Shown here one piece after another: positions 25,830-34,285 of a DNA stretch of 64,000 bases. Within the stretch, counting starts at the first letter, position 1. Every line of letters starts with the position of its first letter. The translations under genes were made by a program, and so were the position numbers. Under the pieces are notes generated by a model, which saw only the letters and a program-made list of their open reading frames with translations, searched no databases and was not told the origin of the DNA. The stretch spans positions 1,631,398-1,695,397 of the forward strand of contig NZ_LMPM01000001.1 in the NCBI RefSeq assembly GCF_001423845.1, in the 5' to 3' direction. Source of the stretch: Sphingomonas sp. Leaf357. GTDB taxonomy: Bacteria; Pseudomonadota; Alphaproteobacteria; Sphingomonadales; Sphingomonadaceae.

Positions 25830-26933
25830 TCATGGAATCACGACCTGCCGTACGGCCTGGCCGGAGGCGAGCGTGTCGAACAAAGCGTTGATGTCGCCGA
25901 GCGGCGAGACGGAGGTCAGCAGCCGCTCGACCGGCAAGCGCCCCGCGCGCCACAGGCCGATATAGCGCGGGATGTCGCGCGCCGGGATGCTGCTGCCCAT
26001 GTAGCTGCCGATGATCGTCTTGCCGTCGCCGACCAGGCTGACGGCGGGGATCGAGAAAAGCTCGGCCGGGTTGGGCAGGCCGACCGTCACGACGCGGCCA
26101 CCGCGCCGGGCCAGCGCGTAGGCGCGTTCCAGCACCACCGCCTTGCCCACCGTTTCCACCACCAGATCGGGCGGGGCGATGCCGCCTTCCTCGCCGGGCG
26201 CGAACGCCGCCGCCGCGCCGAGTTCCAGCGCCAGCGCGCGTTTCCCGGGCATCGGATCGATCACCGAAATCGGATGGCCGCCCCCCGCGACCGCGCCCAG
26301 CAACGCCGCCAGACCGACGCCGCCCAGCCCGTAGATCGCGACGCTCTCGCCCGGCCGCAGCGCCGCGCTGTTGAGCACCGCGCCGACCCCGGTCAACACC
26401 GCGCAGCCGAACAAAGCGGCGATCTCGGGCGGTATGTCGCCATCGATCTTCACCGCCGATCGGCGATCGACCACGGCATGTTTGGCGAACGCCGAGACGC
26501 CGAGGTGATGATGCACGTCGGCACCGCAATCGTGCAAACGGAAGCCGCCGCCGAGCAGTTCGCCGCGCCCGTTCGCCGCCGCGCCATTGGCGCACATATA
26601 GCCTGCGCCCGAAACGCAGGCGACGCATTCGCCGCACGCCGGCAGGAACGCGAGAACGACCCGATCGCCGACCGCGAACATCCGGTCGTCGGAATCGCCC
26701 AGCGCCACCACTGTCGCCGACGCTTCGTGGCCCAACGCCATCGGCATCGGGCGCGGGCGATCGCCGTTGATCACCGACAGGTCGGAATGGCACAGCCCCG
26801 CCGCATCGATCCGCACGAGCAGTTCGCCGGCGCGCGGCGGATCGAGATCGACATCGGCCAAGCGCAAGGGCGTGGAGTCCGCAAACGGCCCGGCATGGCC
26901 GATCTGGTCGAGTATCGCGGCAACGGTCTTCAT
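25830..26933 (-). CDS. Zinc-dependent alcohol dehydrogenase (MDR superfamily)
   Basis: 367 aa. Catalytic zinc ligands are Cys48 (GLCHSD) and His69 (GHEAS). The structural zinc loop has four Cys, at 100, 103, 106 and 114. The NAD-binding motif AIYGLGGVGLAALLGAVAGG is in the second half. It oxidises a primary or secondary alcohol with NAD(P). It is first in an operon with two alpha/beta hydrolases and a MaoC-like dehydratase, and divergent from the IclR regulator, which may control it. The pairing with the nearby aldehyde dehydrogenase suggests an alcohol-to-acid route. Confidence 0.88.
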   Translation of the reverse strand: MKTVAAILDQIGHAGPFADSTPLRLADVDLDPPRAGELLVRIDAAGLCHSDLSVINGDRPRPMPMALGHEASATVVALGDSDDRMFAVGDRVVLAFLPACGECVACVSGAGYMCANGAAANGRGELLGGGFRLHDCGADVHHHLGVSAFAKHAVVDRRSAVKIDGDIPPEIAALFGCAVLTGVGAVLNSAALRPGESVAIYGLGGVGLAALLGAVAGGGHPISVIDPMPGKRALALELGAAAAFAPGEEGGIAPPDLVVETVGKAVVLERAYALARRGGRVVTVGLPNPAELFSIPAVSLVGDGKTIIGSYMGSSIPARDIPRYIGLWRAGRLPVERLLTSVSPLGDINALFDTLASGQAVRQVVIP

Positions 26934-26985
26934 CGGCCCTCCATCTTCACCCTGATCGCAGCACCGGCATCACGCCACGCCGGAA

Positions 26986-27005
26986 TGCGCATATTGGATT
27001 GCGCA
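26986..27005. promoter_or_regulatory. Possible IclR operator
   Basis: Two TGCGCA half-sites separated by 8 bp in the 117-bp space between the alcohol dehydrogenase (minus) and IclR (plus) genes. TGCGCA is itself palindromic. IclR proteins often bind such sites next to their own gene; this assignment is from position and symmetry only. Confidence 0.35.
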
Positions 27006-27050
27006 TCCGGCAAGCTTGCCAAGCATCGCGGACCGAAACATCATGGCGGC

Positions 27051-27830
27051 ATGGAAGCCGACCAGGAACTCAAATCGCTCAAGCGCGGCCTGAAGGCGAT
27101 GATGCTCATCAACGCCCAGGGGTCGCTTGCCATTTCCGAACTGAGTCGCGGTCTGGGCCTGCCGCGCACGACCGCCGAGCGGGTGCTGATGACCCTGCTC
27201 GCCGAAGGGTTCGTCGATCGCGATCCGCAGACCAAGCGCTTCTTCCTCACCGATCGGGTCCGGGCGCTGTCGGGCGGCTATTCGGACGAAAGCTGGATCG
27301 CGCATGTTGCCGCCCCGATGCTGTTCGAAACGACGCGCGAGATCGGCTGGCCGCTGATCATCGCGACTCCGGCGGGCGAATATATGCGCACGCGGCTGAC
27401 GACCGATCCGGCGACCTCGCTCAACATCCACCGTCGGCATATCGGCTCCGAAATCGCGATGGGCGTGTCGTCCAGCGGGATCGTCCACCTCGCGTTCCTC
27501 GATCCCGAACAGCAACGGATCATGCTGCAGATCCTGCGCGAATCGGACGATCCGATGCAGGAAGCGGCGCGCGATGCGAACCGCATCGGCTATGCGCTGC
27601 AACAGGCGCGCGAGGGCGGCTACAGTTTCGGCCTCGATCTCGGCACCGAACGCAGCGTCAGCGTGCCGATCTTCGAACGCGGACAGGTGAAGGCTGTGCT
27701 GCTGATGGTCTTCATCGCGCGCGGCCTGACCCACGAACAGGTCGTGCGCGATTTCGTGCCACGCCTGAAGACGATGGCGGCGGACATCGAACGCCTGGCC
27801 TTCCAGGAAAATCCCGCGCCGGTGATTTGA
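27051..27830 (+). CDS. IclR family transcriptional regulator
   Basis: 259 aa from the ATG at 27051; an earlier in-frame ATG at 26985 would cut through the putative operator. The N-terminal winged HTH (LKRGLKAMMLINAQGSLAIS, then LGLPRTTAERVLMTL) is followed by the effector domain with GVSSSGIVHLAF near 150 and VSVPIFERGQVKAVL. IclR proteins often control aromatic and glyoxylate catabolic operons. Its neighbours are the alcohol dehydrogenase operon on one side and, after a repeat-rich space, the aldehyde dehydrogenase/monooxygenase pair on the other. Confidence 0.88.
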   Translation: MEADQELKSLKRGLKAMMLINAQGSLAISELSRGLGLPRTTAERVLMTLLAEGFVDRDPQTKRFFLTDRVRALSGGYSDESWIAHVAAPMLFETTREIGWPLIIATPAGEYMRTRLTTDPATSLNIHRRHIGSEIAMGVSSSGIVHLAFLDPEQQRIMLQILRESDDPMQEAARDANRIGYALQQAREGGYSFGLDLGTERSVSVPIFERGQVKAVLLMVFIARGLTHEQVVRDFVPRLKTMAADIERLAFQENPAPVI

Positions 27831-27850
27831 GGGGGCTTCCCCCATCAAAA

Positions 27851-28122
27851 CCGTCACCCCGGACTGGTTCCGGGAAGCCACCAGGCGGCTTTCGATACAG
27901 GTAACGGCATGATCGCCGAGTTCGCGGCACGGTGGACCCCGGAACTAGTCGGTGCTTATCCCCTTCGAACGAGTATTCGTCATTCCCGCGCAGGCGGGAA
28001 TCCACACTGGCTTACCTTTCGCTTCGTAAGCGGCGTCAGAGCTGACGGATCCCCGCCTTCGCGGGGATGACGGCCTTATACTTGCTCGAGAGGTATAAGC
28101 GCCGAACCGGTCCGGGGTGACG
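27851..28122. repeat. Type A palindromic repeat interrupted by a type B repeat
   Basis: The left arm of a type A element (CCGTCACCCCGGACTGGTTC) and its middle part (GGCGGCTTTCGATA..., like the element at 31172) run to a partial right arm GGTGGACCCCGGAACTAG near 27931-27948. The missing end, GAACCGGTCCGGGGTGACGG, appears only at 28103-28122. Between them lies a type B palindrome (core 27978-28073: CGTCATTCCCGCGCAGGCGG ... GCCTTCGCGGGGATGACGG) with its own imperfect flanks. This reads as insertion of B into A. Confidence 0.65.
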
Positions 28123-28290
28123 GGAATTTGGGATGAACCCACCGAGCCAATTAATGTCGATGGACTTGTTTCAAGGGGAAGCGTCGAAACCCGCCGCGCA
28201 TGATTTTCGCTGTCCTACACGATCACAAATCGCGCATAAATTGTCGGATGAGCGGTTCCGTCACAGTCCTTTGTCCTGATCACCCTGCTG

Positions 28291-28432
28291 CCCTTTCCGC
28301 ATGTCGATTTCCATGCGCCAGATCGTGTGAACTTGTGTGAGCTTCGCCGCTGTCACCCCCTCCGCACTTCACTCGCCACCCGCCAGATCGTGTGAACTTG
28401 TGTGAACTTCCGCACCCGTCGCCCTCTCCGCA
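28291..28432. repeat. 65-bp tandem repeats with doubled GTGTGAACTT
   Basis: Two units of 65-66 bp plus the start of a third (CCCTCTCCGCA at 28422). The best conserved part is the 30-bp block at 28316-28345 and 28381-28410, with one mismatch. It contains GTGTGAACTTGTGTGA, itself a 10-bp direct repeat in the second copy. It ends about 60 bp before the aldehyde dehydrogenase start. A regulatory array is possible. Confidence 0.7.
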
Positions 28433-28493
28433 TTTCGGTTGCCATCCACCGCACGGATAGCGAACCACCCGCCGCCGTCCCCATCTCCCGATC

Positions 28494-29990
28494 ATGACCA
28501 TCGCTCCCTCCGCCGCCGCCCGCGCCTTTCTCGATGGCCCGCACCGCCTGCTGATCGGCGGCGAGTGGGTGGAGGGGGAGGGGCGCGGCATCGCGGTGGA
28601 AAATCCGGCGCGCGGCGAGATCATCGCCGAGGTGCGCGCTGCGTCGCTCGACCAGCTCGACCAGGCGGTGAGCGCGGCGCGATCGGCCTTGCATGGCGAC
28701 TGGAGCCGGCTCGGCGGGCGCGATCGCGGCGTGATCCTCGATCGCTTCGCCGATCTGCTCGAGGCGCGCGCCGATCTGATCGGCGAGGTGATGACGCTCG
28801 ACAACGGATCGCCGTTGCTGTCGTCCCGGATGGTCGTGCAGCACCTCGCCGCCGAGTTGTTCCGCTATTATGCCGGCTGGGCGAGCAAGATCGCCGGCGA
28901 GAGTTTCCAGCCGAGCCTCACCGCGCGGCCCACGCTCGACATCATGGTCGCCACCACGCGCGATCCGATCGGCGTGGTCGGCGCGATCGTGCCGTGGAAC
29001 GCGCCGCCCGGCATGATGGCGCTGAAGATGGCGCCCGCGCTGGCGGCGGGTTGCACCTTGGTGCTGAAGACCGCCGAACTGGCGCCGCTGGTCGGCGAAC
29101 TGTTCGCGCAATTGTGGATCGAGGCGGGCGGCCCGGCGGGCGCGTTCAACCTGATCCACGGGCACGGCGAGGATATGGGCGCGGCGATGGCGGCGCATCC
29201 GGGCATCGACAAGATCGCCTTCACCGGATCGACCGCCGTCGGCCGCAGGATCGTCGAGGCGGCGACCGGCAATCTGAAGAAGGTCAGTCTCGAACTCGGC
29301 GGGAAATCCCCGGTGATCGTGTTCCCCGATGCCGATCTCGATGCGGTGATCCCGGCGGCGGCGATGGCCTGTTATCTCTCGACCGGGCAGCAATGCATGG
29401 CCGGTTCGCGCCTGTTCCTGCATGCCGATATCCACGACCGCGTCGTGGAGGGCGTCGCCACGTTCGCGCGGACGCTCAAGGTCGGTGACGGGCTCGATCC
29501 CGCTACGGTGCTGGGTCCGATGATCTCCGCCCGGCAGAAGGCGCGGGTGCTCGACTATATCGACATCGCCAAGGCCGAAGGCGCGACCGCTGCGCTCGAC
29601 AGCGCCACCTTCGACGGCCCTGGCCATTTCGTCGGCCCGGTTCTGTTGACCGGCGTTTCGCCCGGCATGCGGATCGAGCAGGAGGAGGTGTTCGGTCCCG
29701 TATTGTCCGCGATCCGTTTCGACGACGAGGATACGATGGTCGATGCGGTCAACGGCACGCCCTACGGCCTGTCCGGATCGGTATGGACGCGCGACATCGC
29801 CCGCGCGCTCAGGGTCGCGAAGCGGGTCGATTCGGGGCAGGTCGGGATCAACATCCATGCCGCGATGAGCGCGGAGACCCCGTTCGGCGGCAACCGCCAG
29901 TCGGGCTGGGGCCGGGAGTTCGGACGCGAGGGGCTGGACGGCTATCTGAAGACCAAGGCGATCAGCATCAATCTGGGGCCCAAGCCATGA
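28494..29990 (+). CDS. NAD(P)-dependent aldehyde dehydrogenase
   Basis: 498 aa, the usual length. Family motifs: VPWNAPPGMMALKMAPALAAG (cofactor binding), FTGSTAVGRRI, the glutamate motif LELGGKSP and the catalytic Cys in GQQCMAGSR near residue 300. It oxidises an aldehyde to the acid. No strong ribosome binding site precedes the ATG. The FAD monooxygenase start overlaps its stop (ATGA), so the two form an operon. The adjacent alcohol dehydrogenase is a natural partner for supplying the aldehyde; the specific compound is unknown. Confidence 0.9.
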   Translation: MTIAPSAAARAFLDGPHRLLIGGEWVEGEGRGIAVENPARGEIIAEVRAASLDQLDQAVSAARSALHGDWSRLGGRDRGVILDRFADLLEARADLIGEVMTLDNGSPLLSSRMVVQHLAAELFRYYAGWASKIAGESFQPSLTARPTLDIMVATTRDPIGVVGAIVPWNAPPGMMALKMAPALAAGCTLVLKTAELAPLVGELFAQLWIEAGGPAGAFNLIHGHGEDMGAAMAAHPGIDKIAFTGSTAVGRRIVEAATGNLKKVSLELGGKSPVIVFPDADLDAVIPAAAMACYLSTGQQCMAGSRLFLHADIHDRVVEGVATFARTLKVGDGLDPATVLGPMISARQKARVLDYIDIAKAEGATAALDSATFDGPGHFVGPVLLTGVSPGMRIEQEEVFGPVLSAIRFDDEDTMVDAVNGTPYGLSGSVWTRDIARALRVAKRVDSGQVGINIHAAMSAETPFGGNRQSGWGREFGREGLDGYLKTKAISINLGPKP

Positions 29991-31138
29991 GCGCGCGGCT
30001 GCTGGTGATCGGCGCGGGTCTGGGCGGGCTGACCGCCGCGCTCGCGCTGCGCAAGGCCGGGTTCGCGGTCGAGGTGCACGAGGCCGCGCCGCAACTGGGC
30101 GAGGTCGGCGCGGGGCTGACGCTCAGCCGGGGCGCGCAGAGCGTGTTCCGCCATGTCGGCGTGCAGGATGCGGTGGCGCGCTTCTCGACGCCGTCGAGTG
30201 GCTTCCCCTTCCTGCACTATCGCACCGGCGCGGTGCTGGCCGGCGCGATCGATCACGGCGTGGGCCTGCCCGACGACGGCATTGCCGACGTCTCGCGCCA
30301 ATGCCACCGCGCGGATCTGCACGGCGTCCTCGCGGCGGCGTTCGATGGCCCGCTGCATCTCGGCCACAGCCTGATCGGGATCGAGGAAACCGCGCACGGC
30401 GTCCGCGCCCGCTTCGCCGATGGCGGCAGCGCGGAGGGCGATGCGCTGATCGCCGCCGATGGCGTGCGGTCGGTGGCACGCGCGATCTTGTGGGGCGAAA
30501 GCGCGCCGCGCTTCACCGGCCAGATGGCGTATCGCTTCCTGGTCGATCGCGCGCGCGCCGTGCCGTTTCTCGACCATGGCCGGGGGGCGGTGTTCCTCGG
30601 CCCCGGCGCGACCTTCAACCGCTACACGTTGCGCGGCGGAGACGTGCTCAATTGCGTGGGCATCGCCGCGACTGACGCCTGGGTCGGCGAAGGCTGGTCG
30701 ACGCCCGCCACCCGCGACGAATTGCTGGCGACGTTCCATGGCTGGCATCCCGCCGCCACCGGATTGATGGGCGAGGCGGATCGCCTGATCAAATGGGGCA
30801 TATTCGATCACGCCCCGCTGCCCGGCTGGAGCAGGGGCCGGGTGACCCTGCTCGGCGATGCGGCGCACGCGATGCTGCCGTTCCTCGGCATGGGCGCGGC
30901 GATGGCGATCGAGGATGCGATGATCCTCGCGCGGGCCTTCGCGGCGGAGGGCGATGTCGCCCCCGCCTTCGCCCGCTACGAAGCGGCGCGGGTGCCGCGC
31001 ACGACGCTGATCCACGCCAAGTCGGTCGAGCAGGGCGCGCTGACCCAGGCGCGCGATCCGGATCATTACGTGCACGCCGCGGCCCCGGCGGCGGATCCGT
31101 CGATCTTGGGCTATGATCCGGTAACCGCGCCGATGTGA
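29987..31138 (+). CDS. FAD-dependent monooxygenase (salicylate/3-hydroxybenzoate hydroxylase-like)
   Basis: 383 aa. The start overlaps the aldehyde dehydrogenase stop (ATGA). The Rossmann motif GAGLGGLTAALALRKAG lies at the N-terminus, and the second FAD motif VTLLGDAAHAMLPFLGMGA near residue 285. This is a class A flavoprotein hydroxylase that would use NAD(P)H and O2, typically on a phenolic acid. It ends just before a type A palindromic element. An aromatic ring hydroxylation step would fit an ester-bound aromatic substrate of the cluster, but this is inference. Confidence 0.85.
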   Translation: MSARLLVIGAGLGGLTAALALRKAGFAVEVHEAAPQLGEVGAGLTLSRGAQSVFRHVGVQDAVARFSTPSSGFPFLHYRTGAVLAGAIDHGVGLPDDGIADVSRQCHRADLHGVLAAAFDGPLHLGHSLIGIEETAHGVRARFADGGSAEGDALIAADGVRSVARAILWGESAPRFTGQMAYRFLVDRARAVPFLDHGRGAVFLGPGATFNRYTLRGGDVLNCVGIAATDAWVGEGWSTPATRDELLATFHGWHPAATGLMGEADRLIKWGIFDHAPLPGWSRGRVTLLGDAAHAMLPFLGMGAAMAIEDAMILARAFAAEGDVAPAFARYEAARVPRTTLIHAKSVEQGALTQARDPDHYVHAAAPAADPSILGYDPVTAPM

Positions 31139-31171
31139 ACACTCACGAACATCACGATCGATCACCACGGC

Positions 31172-31279
31172 CGTCACCCCGGACGTGTTCCGGGGTCCAC
31201 CAAGCGGCTTTCGATATCCGTAGAGATGTGATCGCTGGGTTTGCGGCACGGTGGTCCCCGGAACACGTCCGGGGTGACG
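31172..31279. repeat. Complete type A palindromic repeat (108 bp)
   Basis: 29-bp arms with one mismatch: CGTCACCCCGGACGTGTTCC then GGGGTCCAC, and GTGGTCCCCGGAACACGTCC then GGGGTGACG, around a 50-bp middle (GCGGCTTTCGATATCC...GGGTTTGCGGCACG). The middle matches that of the element at 27851. It lies between the converging FAD monooxygenase and lyase genes and may act as a terminator hairpin. Confidence 0.8.
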
Positions 31280-31302
31280 AATTGGTTTGTTGGCAAATAG
31301 CC

Positions 31303-32163
31303 TCACCGCGCCCATTTCTTCTCGAAATCCCACACCTCCTGAAACCCGATCAGGCCGCAGAATTCCTTGAAATCGAAGATCGGCATCTCCGCCGGATGGC
31401 CTTCGCCGTCCGCCTTCAACCGCCGCAACGCCTGTTCCATCGCCGCCGCCGCGACCAGGCTGGTCATCGCCGGGAAGATCGCCAGCGCGAAGCCGATATC
31501 GGCGAGTTCGGGCGCGGTGCGCATCGGCGTCAGCCCGCCGTTCGACATGTTCGCCATCATCGGACGGTCGAGCGTGTCGCAGGCCTGGCGCATCTCGTCC
31601 TCGCTCTCCAGCGCCTCGACGAACAGGATGTCGGCCCCCGCCTCGCCATAGGCCCGAGCCCGCCCGATCGCGCCGTTCAGCCCCTCGCTGGCACGCGCAT
31701 CGGTGCGGGCGATGATCAGGAAATCGGGATCGCGCCGTGCATCGACCGCGACGCGGATCTTCTCGACCATGTCGTCCTCGGCGATCAGGCGCTTGAACGG
31801 CGTATGGCCGCATTTCTTGGGAAATTCCTGGTCCTCGATCTGGATCGCGGCGATCCCCGCATCCTCGTATCCGCGCACCGTGTGATGCACGTTGAGCAGG
31901 CCGCCATAGCCGGTGTCGGCATCGGCGATCACGGCGGCGTCGGTGGTGCGGACCAACGTCGCCATCCGGTCGAGCATCTGCGTGTAGGTCGCGATCCCCG
32001 CATCGGGCAGGCCATAGGCGGAGGCGGTGAGCCAATAGCCGCTGCCGTACAGCACGTCGAAGCCGACCTTGCCCGCCACCACCGCGGCGATCATGTCCTG
32101 CACGCCGGGCGCGGTGATGAACTGTCCGGCGGTCAGCCGACCGCGCAGCAGGGGGGTGGCCAT
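31303..32163 (-). CDS. Isocitrate lyase/PEP mutase family lyase
   Basis: 286 aa, the size of the 2-methylisocitrate lyase, oxaloacetate decarboxylase and 2,3-dimethylmalate lyase group. It has the TIM-barrel signatures: DADTGYGG near residue 80, QIEDQEFPKKCGH with the active-site KKCGH loop, and ARTDARAS further on. These enzymes cleave a 2-hydroxy or carboxy acid C-C bond next to a carboxylate. The LeuD-like gene overlaps its start by 1 nt. A hydratase (LeuCD) followed by this lyase is the arrangement of dimethylmaleate hydratase and dimethylmalate lyase, so a similar reaction is possible. Confidence 0.82.
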   Translation of the reverse strand: MATPLLRGRLTAGQFITAPGVQDMIAAVVAGKVGFDVLYGSGYWLTASAYGLPDAGIATYTQMLDRMATLVRTTDAAVIADADTGYGGLLNVHHTVRGYEDAGIAAIQIEDQEFPKKCGHTPFKRLIAEDDMVEKIRVAVDARRDPDFLIIARTDARASEGLNGAIGRARAYGEAGADILFVEALESEDEMRQACDTLDRPMMANMSNGGLTPMRTAPELADIGFALAIFPAMTSLVAAAAMEQALRRLKADGEGHPAEMPIFDFKEFCGLIGFQEVWDFEKKWAR

Positions 32164-32771
32164 TATCCGTTGCTCCAGAGCCAGGGCTGGTCGGCGCGCT
32201 GGCGGGTTTCGAAATTGGTGATGTCGCCGCCGTGCCGGCCGAGAATCGTCTCGATATCGTCCCAGCCGTTGAGCAACGCCTCGCGTGCGCCGTCGCCGAT
32301 CGCGAAGCGAATGACGGTCCCGCCGGCGCGCACCACCGACCGTGCGACGAGATCGATAGTGACGGCGCGGCCCGCCTCGGCATCGGCGATCAGCGGCGCG
32401 ACATCGGCGACGACGACCGGCGGCATGCCGTTCTTGATGCAGTTGCCGGCGAAGATCTCGCCGAAGCTGGGGGCGATGATCGCGCGGAAGCCGAGATCGG
32501 CAAGCGCCCAGGGGGCATGTTCGCGGCTCGATCCGCAGCCGAAATTCGCCCCGGCGATCAGGATCGCCGCGCTGGCGAAACGCGGCTGGTTGAGCACGAA
32601 ATCGGGCTTGGGTCGCCCGTCGGTCTCGTAACGCCGTTCGTAAAAGGCATACCGCCCCAGCCCCTTCTTCTCGGTGATGAGCAGGAAGCGCGCGGGGACG
32701 ATGATGTCGGTATCGACATTGTCCTCCGGCAACGGCGCGGCGATCGCGGTGAGGCTGGTGAAGGGCGTCAC
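32163..32771 (-). CDS. leuD-like: LeuD-like aconitase-family small subunit
   Basis: 202 aa with a GTG start that overlaps the LeuC-like stop (GTGA). Family motifs: [14 protein letters not shown] at the N-terminus and [17 protein letters not shown] in the middle, the substrate-binding swivel domain. It pairs with the LeuC-like subunit upstream to form a dehydratase/isomerase. No leuA or leuB is nearby, so leucine biosynthesis is unlikely here; a catabolic hydratase for a methylated dicarboxylate is preferred. Confidence 0.88.
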   Translation of the reverse strand: MTPFTSLTAIAAPLPEDNVDTDIIVPARFLLITEKKGLGRYAFYERRYETDGRPKPDFVLNQPRFASAAILIAGANFGCGSSREHAPWALADLGFRAIIAPSFGEIFAGNCIKNGMPPVVVADVAPLIADAEAGRAVTIDLVARSVVRAGGTVIRFAIGDGAREALLNGWDDIETILGRHGGDITNFETRQRADQPWLWSNG

Positions 32772-34138
32772 TGGCCGAGCCTCCGGACGTCCGTGATGCA
32801 TCCGGTGATCGCCGCCGCCGCCGCCATCGCCGGGCTCATCAGGTGCGTGCGCGCGCCGACGCCTTGCCGCCCCTCGAAATTGCGATTGGAGGTCGAGGCG
32901 CAGCGTTCCCCCGGTCGCAGCCGGTCGTCGTTCATCGCAACGCATAGCGAACAGCCCGGATCGCGCCATTCGAACCCGGCCGCCTCGAACGTGTCGCGCA
33001 GCCCCTCCGCCTCGGCCTGGCGCTTGACCAGCCCGGACCCCGGCACGATCATCGCCCGCACCCCGTCCGCGACACGATGTCCGGTGACGACGCCGGCGGC
33101 GGCGCGAAGATCCTCGATCCGGCCATTGGTGCACGATCCGACGAAGACATGGTCGATCGGAAGGCCGGCGATCCGCTGTCCGTGCTCCAGCCCCATATAG
33201 GCGAGCGCCTTTGCATCGGCGTCCGCCGGGACCGCGCCGTCGATCGCGACGACCTGATCCGGGCTCGTCCCCCAACTCACCTGCGGCGCGACCGTCCGGG
33301 CTTCGATCGTCACGTCGGCGTCGAACACCGCATCCGGATCGCTGGGCAAGGTGCGCCAATAGGCCAGCGCGCGCGCCCAGTCGGCACCGTGCGGCGCGCG
33401 GGGGCGGCCCTCGACCCACGCGAACGTCGTCTCGTCCGGCGCGACCAGGCCGGTGCGAGATCCCGCCTCGATGCTCATGTTGCACAAGGTCATCCGCGCC
33501 TCGATCGACATCGCGGCGACGGTCGATCCGGCATATTCGATCGCATGGCCGATCGCGCCCGCCGCGCCGATCCGTCCGATCAAGGCGAGTGCCAGATCCT
33601 TGGCCGACACGCCGTGGCCCAATGGCCCGTCGATCGTCACGCGCATCGTCCGCGCCTTCTTCTGGCGCAGCGTCTGCGTCGCCAGTACGCATTCCGCCTC
33701 GCTGCTGCCGATACCGAAGGCGAGCGCGCCGAACGCGCCGTGCGTCGCGGTGTGGCTGTCGCCGCACACCAACGTCGTGCCGGGCAGCGTGAAGCCCTGT
33801 TCCGGGCCGATCACGTGGACGATGCCCTGCCGCGCATCGGTCAGCGGCAGATAATCGATGCCGCTGGCTGCGCAGTTCGATTCGAGCAGCGACACCTGCG
33901 CGCGCGCCTGCGGATCGGCGATCGGCGCACCGCGATCGTGCGTCGGCACGGCATGGTCGGCCACCGCGAGAAACGGCGCGGTGCGGCGCGGCGATCGGCC
34001 CGCCTCGCGCAGCCCGGCGAATGCCTGCGGGCTGCTCACCTCGTGCAGCAGCATCCGGTCGACGTAGATCAGATCGATGCCGCCGGGTTCGGTAGCGACG
34101 ACATGCGCCGACCATAATTTGTCGTAGAGCGTGGGCAT
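32768..34138 (-). CDS. leuC-like: LeuC-like aconitase-family large subunit
   Basis: 456 aa from the ATG at 34138 (MPTLYDKLW); a longer frame to 34252 lies in the repeat-containing promoter. The [4Fe-4S] ligands are in VGSCTNGR and DPGCSLC, and [19 protein letters not shown] is the typical substrate motif. It forms a heterodimer with the LeuD-like subunit. The adjacent isocitrate-lyase/PEP-mutase family lyase on the same strand points to hydration of a dicarboxylate (for example a maleate or citraconate derivative) and its cleavage to two smaller acids. Confidence 0.9.
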   Translation of the reverse strand: MPTLYDKLWSAHVVATEPGGIDLIYVDRMLLHEVSSPQAFAGLREAGRSPRRTAPFLAVADHAVPTHDRGAPIADPQARAQVSLLESNCAASGIDYLPLTDARQGIVHVIGPEQGFTLPGTTLVCGDSHTATHGAFGALAFGIGSSEAECVLATQTLRQKKARTMRVTIDGPLGHGVSAKDLALALIGRIGAAGAIGHAIEYAGSTVAAMSIEARMTLCNMSIEAGSRTGLVAPDETTFAWVEGRPRAPHGADWARALAYWRTLPSDPDAVFDADVTIEARTVAPQVSWGTSPDQVVAIDGAVPADADAKALAYMGLEHGQRIAGLPIDHVFVGSCTNGRIEDLRAAAGVVTGHRVADGVRAMIVPGSGLVKRQAEAEGLRDTFEAAGFEWRDPGCSLCVAMNDDRLRPGERCASTSNRNFEGRQGVGARTHLMSPAMAAAAAITGCITDVRRLGQ

Positions 34139-34190
34139 GGCCGTTCCATCACGTTCGGCCGCCTTCGCCGCAACCCACGGAGCGCCTCTA

Positions 34191-34245
34191 CCCGGCATGC
34201 GGGCACCCGGCATCCGGGCATCGGCCAAGTTTGCCACACGGCCGG
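34191..34245. promoter_or_regulatory. Tandem 15-bp palindromic repeats in leuC/enoyl-CoA hydratase divergent region
   Basis: CCCGGCATGCGGGCA (34191-34205) is followed at once by CCCGGCATCCGGGCA (34206-34220), 14 of 15 identical. TTGCCACACGGCCGG at 34231 and GGCATGCC near 34248 follow. They lie between the LeuC-like gene (minus) and the enoyl-CoA hydratase-like gene (plus). The arrangement suggests a cooperative operator. Confidence 0.45.
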
Positions 34246-34285
34246 ACGGCATGCCCGTCTAGCGTGGTGACGACAGGAGAGCCGA

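Larger units (their letters stand above)
27831..28493. other. 663-bp non-coding space rich in repeats
   Basis: No gene is supported here. It contains a type A palindromic element interrupted by a type B element (27851-28122), and then 65-bp tandem repeats (28291-28432) directly before the aldehyde dehydrogenase gene. The stretch at about 28140-28290 is lower in GC than its surroundings and may hold the aldehyde dehydrogenase promoter. Confidence 0.7.

Noticed and set aside
28316..28410. CRISPR-like spaced repeat
   Set aside because: Only two full units plus a fragment, and the spacer parts are also related between units; no cas genes.
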